DNA of 20,426 nt from CAZWVR01 sp964637235 (GTDB lineage Bacteria; Bacteroidota; Bacteroidia; Bacteroidales; S143-33). A program made the translations under genes and the position numbers. The notes under the pieces were generated by a model. That model was not told the origin of the DNA, did not search any database, and saw only the letters and a program-made list of their open reading frames with translations. Positions 8,642 through 16,104 of the stretch are shown here, in pieces. Positions within the stretch are counted from its first letter, which is position 1. Every line of letters begins with the position of its first letter. The DNA lies in contig CAZWVR010000037.1 in assembly GCA_964637235.1 (NCBI GenBank), forward strand, positions 1-20,426. The letters run 5' to 3'.

Positions 8642-9991
8642 TTATAGTTTTATGATGTTTAATTTGTATAGAAAGATTAAAATGATAGCAATAGGGACAA
8701 ATATACGTGCTAACCATAGAAAGGCATAGCAGAATCTACCTGGATATTTTCCGTTATTAGTGATTTCAGGTCTTATGATATGTCTACCCATAAACCAGCC
8801 AACAAAAATTACTATGAAAAATCCACCAATAGGTAGTAAAATATTTGCAGAGATATAGTCAAATAGGTCAAAAATTGTTTTTCCAAGGATTTTAAAATTT
8901 GATAGAATACCGAAAGATAGAGTTGTGAATATTCCAAGAAATGAAATAGCCATAGCTGAGATTATAGAAGCTTTTTTTCTTGACCATCTTTTTTCCTCTG
9001 TGAAATATGCGACTACTACTTCTAAAAGCGATATACTTGAAGTGAGAGCAGCAATTACAAGTAAGATAAAGAATAAGATTGCAAATATATAGCCGCCGAA
9101 CATTTTATTGAATATAGCAGGAAGTGTTACGAATACAAGCCCTGGTCCGGCATTAGGTTGGATATTAAAAGCAAACACTGCGGGGAATATAGCTATACCT
9201 GCTAATATAGCTATTAGAGTATCAAATGTAGCGACTTCAAAAGCTACGGAATTGAGATTATCGTCTTTTTTTATGTATGAGCCATAAGTTATGAGCACTC
9301 CCATACCCACACTAAGAGAAAAGAAAGCTTGACCTACTGCTTCAAGGATAACGGAGGGGGTTATTTTTGAGAAGTCTGGTTTAAATAGGAAACGAAGTCC
9401 TTCGGAAGCATGGGGCAGTGTAATGGCTCTTATATCTAAGAGAATTATTAAAGCAAATAGAAGGGGCATAAGTATTTTTGTATATTTTTCGATACCTTTT
9501 TCAATTCCCATGAGGACTATTATAGTTGTAAGGAACATAAAAATTAATTGCCAAAATATTGGCAAAGTTGGCGATTTTATAAAGTTTTGATATATGTCGT
9601 TTATTTGGTTAATGTCTTTACCGCTAAAAGCATTAGTTATAGAAAGGTATATATAATGCATAGTCCAACCGGCGATAGTGCTATAAAAAGCTAAAATTAT
9701 AAATGCGGTGATTATTCCTATTGAACCTATTAAATACCATGGTTGGCTAGGTTTTAATTTTTTGAAAGCACCGACAGGATTTTTTTGTGTATTTCTTCCT
9801 ATTAGAAGTTCGGAGAGCATAGCAGGTATTCCGATTATAAGGACAGCGAGTAGATATATTAGTAGAAATGCACCACCGCCGTTTTCACCGGTTACGTATG
9901 GGAAACGCCATATATTACCTAATCCTATTGCAGAACCTGCGGCGGCTGCAATAGCTCCGAATTGACTTGTAAAGCCATCTCTTGCTTTCAT
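8642..9991 (-). CDS. Sodium-dependent amino-acid symporter, NSS (SLC6/LeuT-like) family
   Basis: This is an inner-membrane protein of 449 residues that couples Na+ entry to uptake of an amino acid or related amine. TM1 carries the family signature GSAIGLGNIWRFPYV (residues 19-33). TM2 has the conserved glutamate in SELLIGR. TM6 reads FFSLSVGMGVLITYGSY (223-239), and TM8 contains ALTSSISLLE (315-324). I count about 11-12 hydrophobic segments, the last near residues 425-446, fitting bacterial members. The substrate cannot be read from sequence. The family includes a bacterial tryptophan transporter (TnaT), and tnaA lies two genes upstream, so tryptophan is a reasonable guess. It starts 37 bp after the mazG-like gene, and a candidate -7 box lies in that gap. 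Confidence 0.92.
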   Translation of the reverse strand: MKARDGFTSQFGAIAAAAGSAIGLGNIWRFPYVTGENGGGAFLLIYLLAVLIIGIPAMLSELLIGRNTQKNPVGAFKKLKPSQPWYLIGSIGIITAFIILAFYSTIAGWTMHYIYLSITNAFSGKDINQINDIYQNFIKSPTLPIFWQLIFMFLTTIIVLMGIEKGIEKYTKILMPLLFALIILLDIRAITLPHASEGLRFLFKPDFSKITPSVILEAVGQAFFSLSVGMGVLITYGSYIKKDDNLNSVAFEVATFDTLIAILAGIAIFPAVFAFNIQPNAGPGLVFVTLPAIFNKMFGGYIFAILFFILLVIAALTSSISLLEVVVAYFTEEKRWSRKKASIISAMAISFLGIFTTLSFGILSNFKILGKTIFDLFDYISANILLPIGGFFIVIFVGWFMGRHIIRPEITNNGKYPGRFCYAFLWLARIFVPIAIILIFLYKLNIIKL

Positions 9992-10010
9992 AAATCAAAA
10001 ATTTTGTACA

Positions 10011-10018
10011 CAAAACTA
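10011..10018 (-). promoter_or_regulatory. Candidate Bacteroidota -7 promoter box upstream of the NSS symporter
   Basis: The minus strand reads TAGTTTTG, a perfect TAnnTTTG, ending 20 nt before the symporter ATG at 9991. This would give a leader of about a dozen nucleotides. No TTTG-type -33 element is found at the expected distance, which falls inside the mazG-like coding sequence. A 14-bp inverted repeat (TTTTGT-AC-ACAAAA, 10003-10016) overlaps the box and could be an operator. If real, this is an internal promoter letting the symporter, lutB and the amidotransferase-like gene be expressed apart from purH and mazG. Confidence 0.35.
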
Positions 10019-10028
10019 TAAAATCTTT

Positions 10029-10367
10029 TTAAAATTTCATTTTGGGATTTGTCCATTCTCTTTTTTTGTTTATTTCATCTTTTTCTCGGAAGGCTTTTTC
10101 TAAATCTATATCAAATTGATTTGCCAGGTCTATTAGATAGGCTAATACATCGGCGAATTCTTCTTCAAGATTTTTCTTTGCATTGTTTTCTTTTTCGGTA
10201 TAAAATCCTTTGAAGTCGCGTATAGCTCTTGCTAATTCTCCGATTTCCTCCATCATAAGAAAGAATATTTCTATGGGAGAGTTCTTATCCCAACCTCTTT
10301 CTTTTGTTATTTGTTTTACATATATCTGCAAATCTTTGATAGTTGGATTTTGTTTTAGTGTAGCCAT
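10029..10367 (-). CDS. MazG-like nucleotide pyrophosphohydrolase
   Basis: This small all-alpha protein of 112 residues belongs to the MazG/dUTPase-like NTP pyrophosphohydrolase superfamily, whose members hydrolyse (d)NTPs to monophosphate and pyrophosphate. The metal-binding signature is readable: E40, E41 and E44 (EEIGE), then E70 and D73 (EFAD), the EExxE...ExxD pattern. The length fits single-domain MazG-like proteins rather than full-length two-domain MazG. The start lies 4 bp after the purH stop, so they almost certainly share a transcript. A house-cleaning role against non-canonical purine nucleotides would fit that partner, but this is inference, and the preferred base is unknown. Confidence 0.88.
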   Translation of the reverse strand: MATLKQNPTIKDLQIYVKQITKERGWDKNSPIEIFFLMMEEIGELARAIRDFKGFYTEKENNAKKNLEEEFADVLAYLIDLANQFDIDLEKAFREKDEINKKREWTNPKMKF

Positions 10368-10371
10368 TTTT

Positions 10372-11880
10372 TTAATGTTTAAAATGTCTTATGGAAGTAA
10401 AAGCCATAGTCATATTATTTTTATTGCAGAATTCGATAGAAAGATTATCTCTTATTGATCCGCCAGGTTGTATTACAGCAGTAATTCCATATTGATGAGC
10501 TAATTCTACTGCGTCGGGGAAAGGGAAAAAAGCGTCGGAAGCCATGACTGCTCCTTTGAGGTTGTGTCCGAACTTAACAGCTTTTTCGATAGCTATTTTT
10601 AATGCGTCAATACGGGATGGTTGTCCGGCTCCGCTGCCTAATAATTGTTTATTTTTTACCAGAACTATTGCATTAGATTTAGTATGTTTGACAATTTTAT
10701 TTGCAAATAGCATATCTGATATTTCTTGCTTTGATGGTTCTCTTTTAGTCATAATTTTTAGGTCGGATATAGTTTCTGTTTTAGTATCTTTTTGTTGCAT
10801 TAGCATACCATTTAGAGCTGTTTTATAGATAAATTTCGGGCTATTGAAGTTTTTAATTTTTAGAATAATGCGTTTCTTTTTTTGTGTAAGTAATTCTAAC
10901 GCAGGTTTTTCGTATTGGGGGGCTATTAGAATTTCATAAAATATTTTATCTATTTCTTGGGCAGTAGGGAGGTCTATTGGTGCATTTGAAACTATGATGC
11001 CTCCAAATGCTGATATAGGGTCGGATTGGAATGCAGTTTTGAATGCTTCTATTGCGGTTTCTCTTTGAGCTATTCCGCAAGGATTAGTATGTTTTATTAT
11101 TGCAGTAGTTATTTGAGGGAATTCGGTGATAAGATTTAGGGCTGCGTCTATGTCTAATAAGTTGTTATAGGATAGTTCTTTACCATTTAGTTGTGTGAAA
11201 ATCTCTGCAAGATTACCTAAGAAGTAGCCAATTTGATGGGGATTTTCGCCATAACGCAGCTTTTTTTCTTCATCAAAAATGAAGGTTTTCACTTTTTTTC
11301 CAGAGAGATATTGATAGATTATTCGGTCATAGTCAGAAGTTATTGAAAAGGCTTCTATTGCAAGGTTTTTGCGTTCTTCAAGTGATGTAATGCCTTTTTT
11401 TAGTATTTTTTCTAATTTGGGAAAAAAGGCTGTCGAAGGTATTATTACAACATTTTTATAATTTTTAGCTGCGGCGCGTATTAAAGCAATGCCACCGATA
11501 TCTATCATTTCTATAATTTCGTCTATGTTATTTGTATTATTTATAGTTTCTTGGAAGGGATATAGGTCTATTATGACTAAATCTATGGGGTTGAGTTTAT
11601 ATTTTTCTATGTCGTGTTTGTGAGTGTCTTGGGTTGGGTCTGCGAGTATTGAGCCGAATATTTTAGGGTGAAGTGTTTTAACTCTTCCGTCTAATATTTG
11701 CTCGTATTGTGTAATATTTTCTACTGAAATAACATTTAATCCTTTTTGTTTGAGATATTTAGCAGTTCCGCCTGTTGAGATAATATTTATATTTTTTTCT
11801 TTCAGGCTTGGGATTATTTTATCGAGAGGTTTTTTATGGAATACGCTAATTAGTGCGGTATTTATTTTTTTAAAGTTCAT
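10372..11880 (-). CDS. purH: Bifunctional AICAR formyltransferase / IMP cyclohydrolase
   Basis: PurH performs the last two steps of de novo IMP synthesis in the cytoplasm. The protein is 502 residues, slightly shorter than E. coli PurH (529). The N-terminal MGS-like IMP cyclohydrolase domain shows STGGTAKYL (residues 35-43) and GRVKTLHPKI (65-74). The AICAR transformylase domain contains RYGENPHQ (209-216) and the catalytic KHTNPCG motif with K263 and H264. The C-terminal segment with DAFFPFPD and QPGGSIRD is intact, so the enzyme appears complete. It starts 2 bp after the tnaA stop and ends 4 bp before the mazG-like gene. Tight linkage to tryptophanase is not the usual context for a purine gene. 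Confidence 0.97.
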   Translation of the reverse strand: MNFKKINTALISVFHKKPLDKIIPSLKEKNINIISTGGTAKYLKQKGLNVISVENITQYEQILDGRVKTLHPKIFGSILADPTQDTHKHDIEKYKLNPIDLVIIDLYPFQETINNTNNIDEIIEMIDIGGIALIRAAAKNYKNVVIIPSTAFFPKLEKILKKGITSLEERKNLAIEAFSITSDYDRIIYQYLSGKKVKTFIFDEEKKLRYGENPHQIGYFLGNLAEIFTQLNGKELSYNNLLDIDAALNLITEFPQITTAIIKHTNPCGIAQRETAIEAFKTAFQSDPISAFGGIIVSNAPIDLPTAQEIDKIFYEILIAPQYEKPALELLTQKKKRIILKIKNFNSPKFIYKTALNGMLMQQKDTKTETISDLKIMTKREPSKQEISDMLFANKIVKHTKSNAIVLVKNKQLLGSGAGQPSRIDALKIAIEKAVKFGHNLKGAVMASDAFFPFPDAVELAHQYGITAVIQPGGSIRDNLSIEFCNKNNMTMAFTSIRHFKH

Positions 11881-11882
11881 AA

Positions 11883-13262
11883 TTAATTTTTTACAGGTTC
11901 AAGTTCTATTGTAAAGTGTCTCATAATAGGAGCTTCGTAAACTATGCGATATCCATATTTTATTTTATGTCTATTTTCAAAGATATTTTTCAGAGCAGCG
12001 GCGGTATATTTCATATGATTATCAGTATATACTCGTCGAGGTATAGCCAGGCGGAGGAATTCATTTTTTGGATATCTATTTTGGCGTGTTATAGGGTCTC
12101 TATCGGCTAAGAGGGTTCCTATTTCTACGCCTCTTACGCCAGCTTCTATGTATAGCTGGATAGCTAAGGTTTGCGCTCTAAATTGTTCTTTGGGGATATG
12201 CGGTAAAAATTTATTTGCTTCAATGAATACGGCGTGTCCTCCAATAGGTTTTTGTATTGGGATATTGTATTCTTGTAATAAATCGCCTAAATATTTGACT
12301 TGTCGTATTCTGCTTTCTAAATATTCAAAAGTTGTTGCTTCTTTCAGACCTTGTGCGAGGGCGTTCATATCTCGTCCTGCCATTCCGCCGTATGTTATGA
12401 AGCCTTCGAACATAATATTAAATACGGAGGCTTTTTTGAATAGTTCTTTATCTCTCATCGCTATAAATCCGCCGATATTTACTATTCCATCTTTTTTGCT
12501 ACTCATAGTCATTGCGTCTGCATATGAGAACATTTCTTTTACGATTTGTCGTATAGTTTTTTCTGAATGTTCTTTTTCCCGTGTTTTTATGAAATAAGCG
12601 TTTTCTGCAAAACGTGCGGCGTCAAAAATCAGAGGTTTGTTGTATTTATCGGCTATTTTTCTGACTTGTGCTATATTTTCCAAAGAAACTGGTTGTCCGC
12701 CTGCGCTATTACAAGTGAGAGTTAAAATTATGAAAGGTACTTGTTTATGGTGTTTTTTCAGGACATTTTCAAGTTTGTCAATATCTACATTTCCTTTAAA
12801 AGGGTGATGATTATCAATATCGTAGGCTTCGTCTATGGTGCAGTCTATTGCAGTGGCTTTTCTGTATTCAATATGACCTTTTGTGGTGTCAAAATGTGCA
12901 TTTCCGGGGATTATATCTCCTTTTTTGATTAGTACTGAGAATAAAACATTTTCGGCAGCTCGTCCTTGATGAGTAGGCAGAAAGTATTCAAATCCGAATA
13001 TTTCGCGGATAGTATCTTTCAGTTTGAAATATGAGCTTGCACCGGCATAACTTTCGTCGCCAATCATCAATTCAGCCCATTGTTTATCGCTCATTGCGCC
13101 TGTTCCGGAATCTGTTAGTAGGTCTATGAATACTTGTTCACTTTTTAGATTGAATAAGTTATATCTGGCTTGTTTAATCCAGTTTAAGCGTTGTTCTTTT
13201 GTGCTTTTGTGTATAGTTTCAATAGCTTTGATTTTGTAAGGTTCTGCATAAGGGAGTTCCAT
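11883..13262 (-). CDS. tnaA: Tryptophanase (L-tryptophan indole-lyase)
   Basis: This PLP enzyme cleaves tryptophan to indole, pyruvate and ammonia in the cytoplasm. The protein has 459 residues. Family motifs are LLTDSGTGAMSD (48-59), PTHQGRAAEN (96-105), D214 and R217 (FDAARFAENAYF), and the Schiff-base lysine K257 (SSKKDG). The close relative is tyrosine phenol-lyase (TPL), and two positions separate them. Residue 381 is Ile (VEIGTLL) where TPL has the substrate-binding Arg381. Residue 125 is Asp (HFDTTKGH) where TPL has Thr. Both favour tryptophanase. The Bacteroides enzyme, as I remember it, matches closely. No TnaC-like Trp-containing leader peptide is visible in the 70 bp upstream. It heads a tight tnaA-purH-mazG group. 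Confidence 0.93.
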   Translation of the reverse strand: MELPYAEPYKIKAIETIHKSTKEQRLNWIKQARYNLFNLKSEQVFIDLLTDSGTGAMSDKQWAELMIGDESYAGASSYFKLKDTIREIFGFEYFLPTHQGRAAENVLFSVLIKKGDIIPGNAHFDTTKGHIEYRKATAIDCTIDEAYDIDNHHPFKGNVDIDKLENVLKKHHKQVPFIILTLTCNSAGGQPVSLENIAQVRKIADKYNKPLIFDAARFAENAYFIKTREKEHSEKTIRQIVKEMFSYADAMTMSSKKDGIVNIGGFIAMRDKELFKKASVFNIMFEGFITYGGMAGRDMNALAQGLKEATTFEYLESRIRQVKYLGDLLQEYNIPIQKPIGGHAVFIEANKFLPHIPKEQFRAQTLAIQLYIEAGVRGVEIGTLLADRDPITRQNRYPKNEFLRLAIPRRVYTDNHMKYTAAALKNIFENRHKIKYGYRIVYEAPIMRHFTIELEPVKN

Positions 13263-13298
13263 TGGTATATTTTTTTGTTTTTTTATTAGTTAGTTTTT

Positions 13299-13326
13299 TT
13301 AGTGGTTTATACTGCTTTTCCACTAA
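13299..13326 (-). other. Hairpin in the tnaA upstream region
   Basis: TTAGTGG (13299-13305) and CCACTAA (13320-13326) can pair in a perfect 7-bp stem with a 14-nt loop. It lies in the 70-bp gap between the phosphoesterase and tnaA. On the minus strand A-rich, not T-rich, sequence follows, so it is not a standard terminator. It could be an mRNA structure in a tnaA leader or a binding site. The gap has no TTTG or TAnnTTTG element on the minus strand. Confidence 0.25.
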
Positions 13327-13332
13327 GTTTAT

Positions 13333-13839
13333 TTAGTCTATTTTTCTTTTTTTTGATAGTTCTAAAATTTGCAGGTTTTTTATTTTTTTGCCATCTATTA
13401 CGAATTTTACGGCTGTTCTTTTTTTATGGAAACCGGAGTAGCCGTATGCTCCTGGGTTAATATGCCATAGGTTTAATTTTTTATCATACATAATTTTTAA
13501 GATATGGGAATGTCCGCATATAAATAAGTCAGGAGGATTTTGAATGATTTCTTTTCTTACTCTGATATCGTATTTACCGGGATATCCGCCTATATGAGTT
13601 ATCCATACGTTTAAGTTTTCTATGTTAAAACGCTGATGTTCAGGATATTTATTTCTTATTTGCCAGTCGTCTATATTGCCATATACGCCTATTACTGGTT
13701 TAAATTTTTCTAATACTTCTGATACATAGATATTTCCCCAGTCTCCTGCGTGCCATATTTGGTCACAGTCTGCAAAAAAGTCCAGTAGTTTTTCGTCGAT
13801 AGTGCCGTGTGTGTCTGATACTAAACCGATTTTTGTCAT
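13333..13839 (-). CDS. YfcE/MJ0936-family metallophosphoesterase
   Basis: This is a predicted cytoplasmic two-metal phosphodiesterase of 168 residues with the calcineurin-like fold. Ligands are visible in order: D9 and H11 (SDTHG), D33 (AGDWG), N55 (YGNID), H82 (ITHIGG) and H110/H112 (CGHSH). The length matches the small YfcE/MJ0936 family, which hydrolyses model phosphodiesters; the physiological substrate is unknown. The usual family THGH motif reads THIGG here, so the second histidine of that motif is absent while the metal ligand H82 is kept. It starts 2 bp after the xseA stop, so the two are one transcription unit. The ending is basic. Confidence 0.88.
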   Translation of the reverse strand: MTKIGLVSDTHGTIDEKLLDFFADCDQIWHAGDWGNIYVSEVLEKFKPVIGVYGNIDDWQIRNKYPEHQRFNIENLNVWITHIGGYPGKYDIRVRKEIIQNPPDLFICGHSHILKIMYDKKLNLWHINPGAYGYSGFHKKRTAVKFVIDGKKIKNLQILELSKKRKID

Positions 13840-13841
13840 AA

Positions 13842-15221
13842 TTATTCTTTTTCAATTTCAATTACTTTACTTGTGATTTTTCCGTTATAAAGCAATGTTT
13901 CGATTGTTTCTTGTGGTTTTATATTATCTAATTCTTTGATTATCTTACCGTTATGAGTGGTTATTGAATAACCACGTTTAAGTACATTTTTAGGGTCTAA
14001 TATTTCAATTTTTTTCTCTAAGAAGTTTAATTTTTCATTATTGAGCCTTATAAGATTATTTGTTGCTATTTGATATCGTGTTTTATGTTGTTTTAGATTT
14101 TCTATTTGCTGGTTGATTATGTTTAATGTAGAAAGTTTGAGTTTCAGAAGCAGTTTTTTTTGAAGTTCAAAGTTTTGTTGAATGAATATGGCATTATGAT
14201 AATGAAGTTTTTCTCGTAAAGTATTAATATTTTTTGTTGCGTTAAATAGGATATCGGTTGTTATTTTTAAGAGACGTTTTTTTAGTAGATCTATTTTATT
14301 GAATTGATTATCAGTGAATAATCTTATATTTTTTTCGAGTTTTTCTTTTTGAGTGAGTAATATTTGTTCAGTATTAAAGATGCGGTTAACAAGGTAATCA
14401 GCAACGGCAGTGGGAGTTTTAAGATTTTCGTATGCAACAATATCTGCGACAGAAATATCTTTTTGATGGCCTATTCCAGTGAGGACAGGGATAGGGAATA
14501 GAGCAATATTTTTAGCGAGTTTGTATGAGTCGAAGCCACTTAGGTCGAATCGGGAGCCTCCGCCTCGTATTATAACAGCTACGTCAAAACGTTCTAATTG
14601 ACGTTTTATTTGCGAAAGTGCTTCTATAACAGTTTTTTCGACATCATTGCCTTGCATAGAGGCTTCAAAGAGTTGATATGTAAATTTATATCCGTATTCA
14701 TTGTTCAGTAGATGATTGAGGAAATCTTGCAGTCCCGCAGCAGTAGGTGATGAAATTATAGCAATTGATTGAGGCAGTGGAGGGAATTCTATGTTTTTGT
14801 TTAGGTATATAAGGTTTTCTTTTTCCAATTGTTTGATTATTCTTTCTTTTTTTAAAGCCCATTCTCCCAGTGTATATTTAGGGTCTATGTCGTATATCTG
14901 AAAGCTTAATCCATAAATTTTGTGATAGTGTACTCGTCCGGTGCATAATATTTTAAGGCCTTCTTTTATGTCTTCGCCAGTAATTTCTCGGAAATATTCG
15001 CGTATGAGTTTAAAGTTATTTGCCCATATAATTGCTCGCATTTTAGCTATTACATTATCGGTATATTCGTCTTTTTCTATAAGTTCCAAATAGACGTGTC
15101 CTGATTTATTTATAGTAAAAGTATCTATTTCTGCTACTAAACGTATTGTTTCTTCGAAGGAAATATCTATGACTTCTTGGATTAAGGTAGTTAATTGAGA
15201 AAGTGTATAATAATTTTCCAT
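13842..15221 (-). CDS. xseA: Exodeoxyribonuclease VII large subunit
   Basis: XseA is the large subunit of exonuclease VII, which degrades single-stranded DNA from both ends without needing a divalent metal, and it works with the small XseB subunit. I chose the ATG at 15221, giving 459 residues starting MENYYTLSQL. An in-frame TTG at 15236 would add five residues, but it lies beside a probable promoter and does not match the family start. Residues 1 to about 115 form the N-terminal OB-fold domain (GHVYLEL). The conserved core follows, with IRGGGSRFDLSGFD (near residue 220), VLTGIGHQKD and LKTPTAVADYL. The region from about 285 to 400 is Leu/Lys/Glu-rich and probably helical coiled coil, as in the family. 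No xseB is seen in the window. The downstream phosphoesterase begins 2 bp after the stop. Confidence 0.94.
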   Translation of the reverse strand: MENYYTLSQLTTLIQEVIDISFEETIRLVAEIDTFTINKSGHVYLELIEKDEYTDNVIAKMRAIIWANNFKLIREYFREITGEDIKEGLKILCTGRVHYHKIYGLSFQIYDIDPKYTLGEWALKKERIIKQLEKENLIYLNKNIEFPPLPQSIAIISSPTAAGLQDFLNHLLNNEYGYKFTYQLFEASMQGNDVEKTVIEALSQIKRQLERFDVAVIIRGGGSRFDLSGFDSYKLAKNIALFPIPVLTGIGHQKDISVADIVAYENLKTPTAVADYLVNRIFNTEQILLTQKEKLEKNIRLFTDNQFNKIDLLKKRLLKITTDILFNATKNINTLREKLHYHNAIFIQQNFELQKKLLLKLKLSTLNIINQQIENLKQHKTRYQIATNNLIRLNNEKLNFLEKKIEILDPKNVLKRGYSITTHNGKIIKELDNIKPQETIETLLYNGKITSKVIEIEKE

Positions 15222-15238
15222 AATTTTTAGCTTCAAAG

Positions 15239-15246
15239 CAAAGATA
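15239..15246 (-). promoter_or_regulatory. Probable xseA promoter, -7 box
   Basis: The minus strand reads TATCTTTG, a perfect TAnnTTTG. A TTTC, three of four bases of the -33 TTTG, lies 17 bp upstream at 15264-15267, a little closer than the usual 19-21 bp. Transcription would begin near 15232 and leave a leader of about 11 nt before the ATG at 15221. This supports that start over the TTG at 15236. Confidence 0.55.
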
Positions 15247-15254
15247 AAAATTTT

Positions 15255-15262
15255 TATTTTTG
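15255..15262 (+). promoter_or_regulatory. Probable promoter of the propeller-like secreted protein, -7 box
   Basis: The plus strand reads TATTTTTG, a perfect TAnnTTTG, ending 14 nt before the ATG at 15277. No good -33 TTTG lies at the expected distance (about 15231-15235). The box is 8 bp from the oppositely oriented -7 box of xseA, so the two promoters overlap and polymerase could not occupy both at once. Confidence 0.45.
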
Positions 15263-15276
15263 AGAAATAATGCTTT

Positions 15277-16026
15277 ATGAAAAAACTATTGTTTTGCTTT
15301 TTCTTTGGAATGCTTTCATTTTATTTGTTGGCTCAGTATAAAGATTTTACTATTGATGAGTTTGGAAACATATATTTATGGACTGATTTTCAGTTAAGTA
15401 AATTTACATATACTGACAGCTCATTTGTGCAGATTTTTAATTTTTCGACAGATTATTATGGTGCTATAACAGATGTAGATGTTTCTAATCCTTTTAAGAT
15501 AGTTATATATTTAGGTCATTTTGGAAAAGTTTTAGTGATTGATGATGAAGGCTCATTGTTGAGTGAATATGATTTGCATTCTTTTGTATTTAGTCCAGAT
15601 GAGGTTTGTTATAGTTTATCAAATGATGCGTTATGGGTTTATGATAATTTTCAGAGATTTTTGTATTTGATTGATATTTTTAGCAAAAGGGTTATTTGTA
15701 GTAAGCAATTTTTTTCTGAATGTGTTGTGGATACTATGTTTGAGCAAAATAGTAAATTATTTTTGGTTTCGTCTAATGATAGAGTTTATAGTGTTGATAG
15801 GTTTTGTAATTTTTTAGGAAGTTTTGATTTACCTTTTTCTCGAGATAGGTTTGTAGGTATTAGTGATAGTGTAATATATTGTTTATCAAGTAATTATATT
15901 TATAAGGTTAATTTTAGAGGGGAAGTGTTAGACAGTTTGCGGAAGCCGAATTATGTAAATTTTAGGATAGCAGGTTCGTGGTATTATTTTTTTAAAAAAG
16001 GGAGAATTTTTCGTAAAAAATGGTAG
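15277..16026 (+). CDS. Secreted conserved Bacteroidota protein, probably beta-propeller-like, function unknown
   Basis: The protein is 249 residues with a clear signal peptide (MKKLLFCFFFGMLSFYLLAQ, cut after residue 19 or 20), so it is periplasmic or exported. The mature part opens with FTIDEFGNIYLWTD, and similar short modules of aromatic and hydrophobic strands recur, such as VLVIDDEG, LWVYDNFQR, LFLVSSNDRVYSVD and IYKVNFRGE. I recall a widespread Bacteroidota hypothetical family with this DxxGNIYL opening and a following VDVSDPxKILVF-like segment (here DVDVSNPFKIVIY). Its function is not known to me. By my count about 33 residues are Phe (13%), and there are six Cys in the mature part. 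The coding strand is T-rich, unlike its neighbours. It is the only plus-strand gene in the right two-thirds of the window and shares a promoter region with xseA. Confidence 0.65.
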   Translation: MKKLLFCFFFGMLSFYLLAQYKDFTIDEFGNIYLWTDFQLSKFTYTDSSFVQIFNFSTDYYGAITDVDVSNPFKIVIYLGHFGKVLVIDDEGSLLSEYDLHSFVFSPDEVCYSLSNDALWVYDNFQRFLYLIDIFSKRVICSKQFFSECVVDTMFEQNSKLFLVSSNDRVYSVDRFCNFLGSFDLPFSRDRFVGISDSVIYCLSSNYIYKVNFRGEVLDSLRKPNYVNFRIAGSWYYFFKKGRIFRKKW

Positions 16027-16104
16027 AAAAGCAAACTTTTTTGTATAAGTTTTATGGTACAATGAGCCTTATTATTGTGGCGTTATCCATTTATTTGTAT
16101 GCTT

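Noticed and set aside
12148..12597. A 149-codon plus-strand open frame opposite tnaA
   Set aside because: It is fully antisense to a well-conserved enzyme and its product has no recognisable domain; conserved coding on the minus strand explains the lack of stops.
11883..13262. Tyrosine phenol-lyase instead of tryptophanase
   Set aside because: Position 381 is Ile rather than the Arg that binds the tyrosine ring partner in phenol-lyases, and position 125 is Asp rather than Thr.
13263..13332. TnaC-type leader peptide or Trp-responsive attenuator before tnaA
   Set aside because: The gap is only 70 bp and shows no short frame with a Trp codon and no terminator with a T tract on the minus strand.
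16027..16104. Inverted repeat AAAAGCAAAC / GTATGCTTTT between the convergent genes as a terminator
   Set aside because: The arms are about 60 bp apart with one mismatch and no T tract after a compact stem, so it is not a credible intrinsic terminator.
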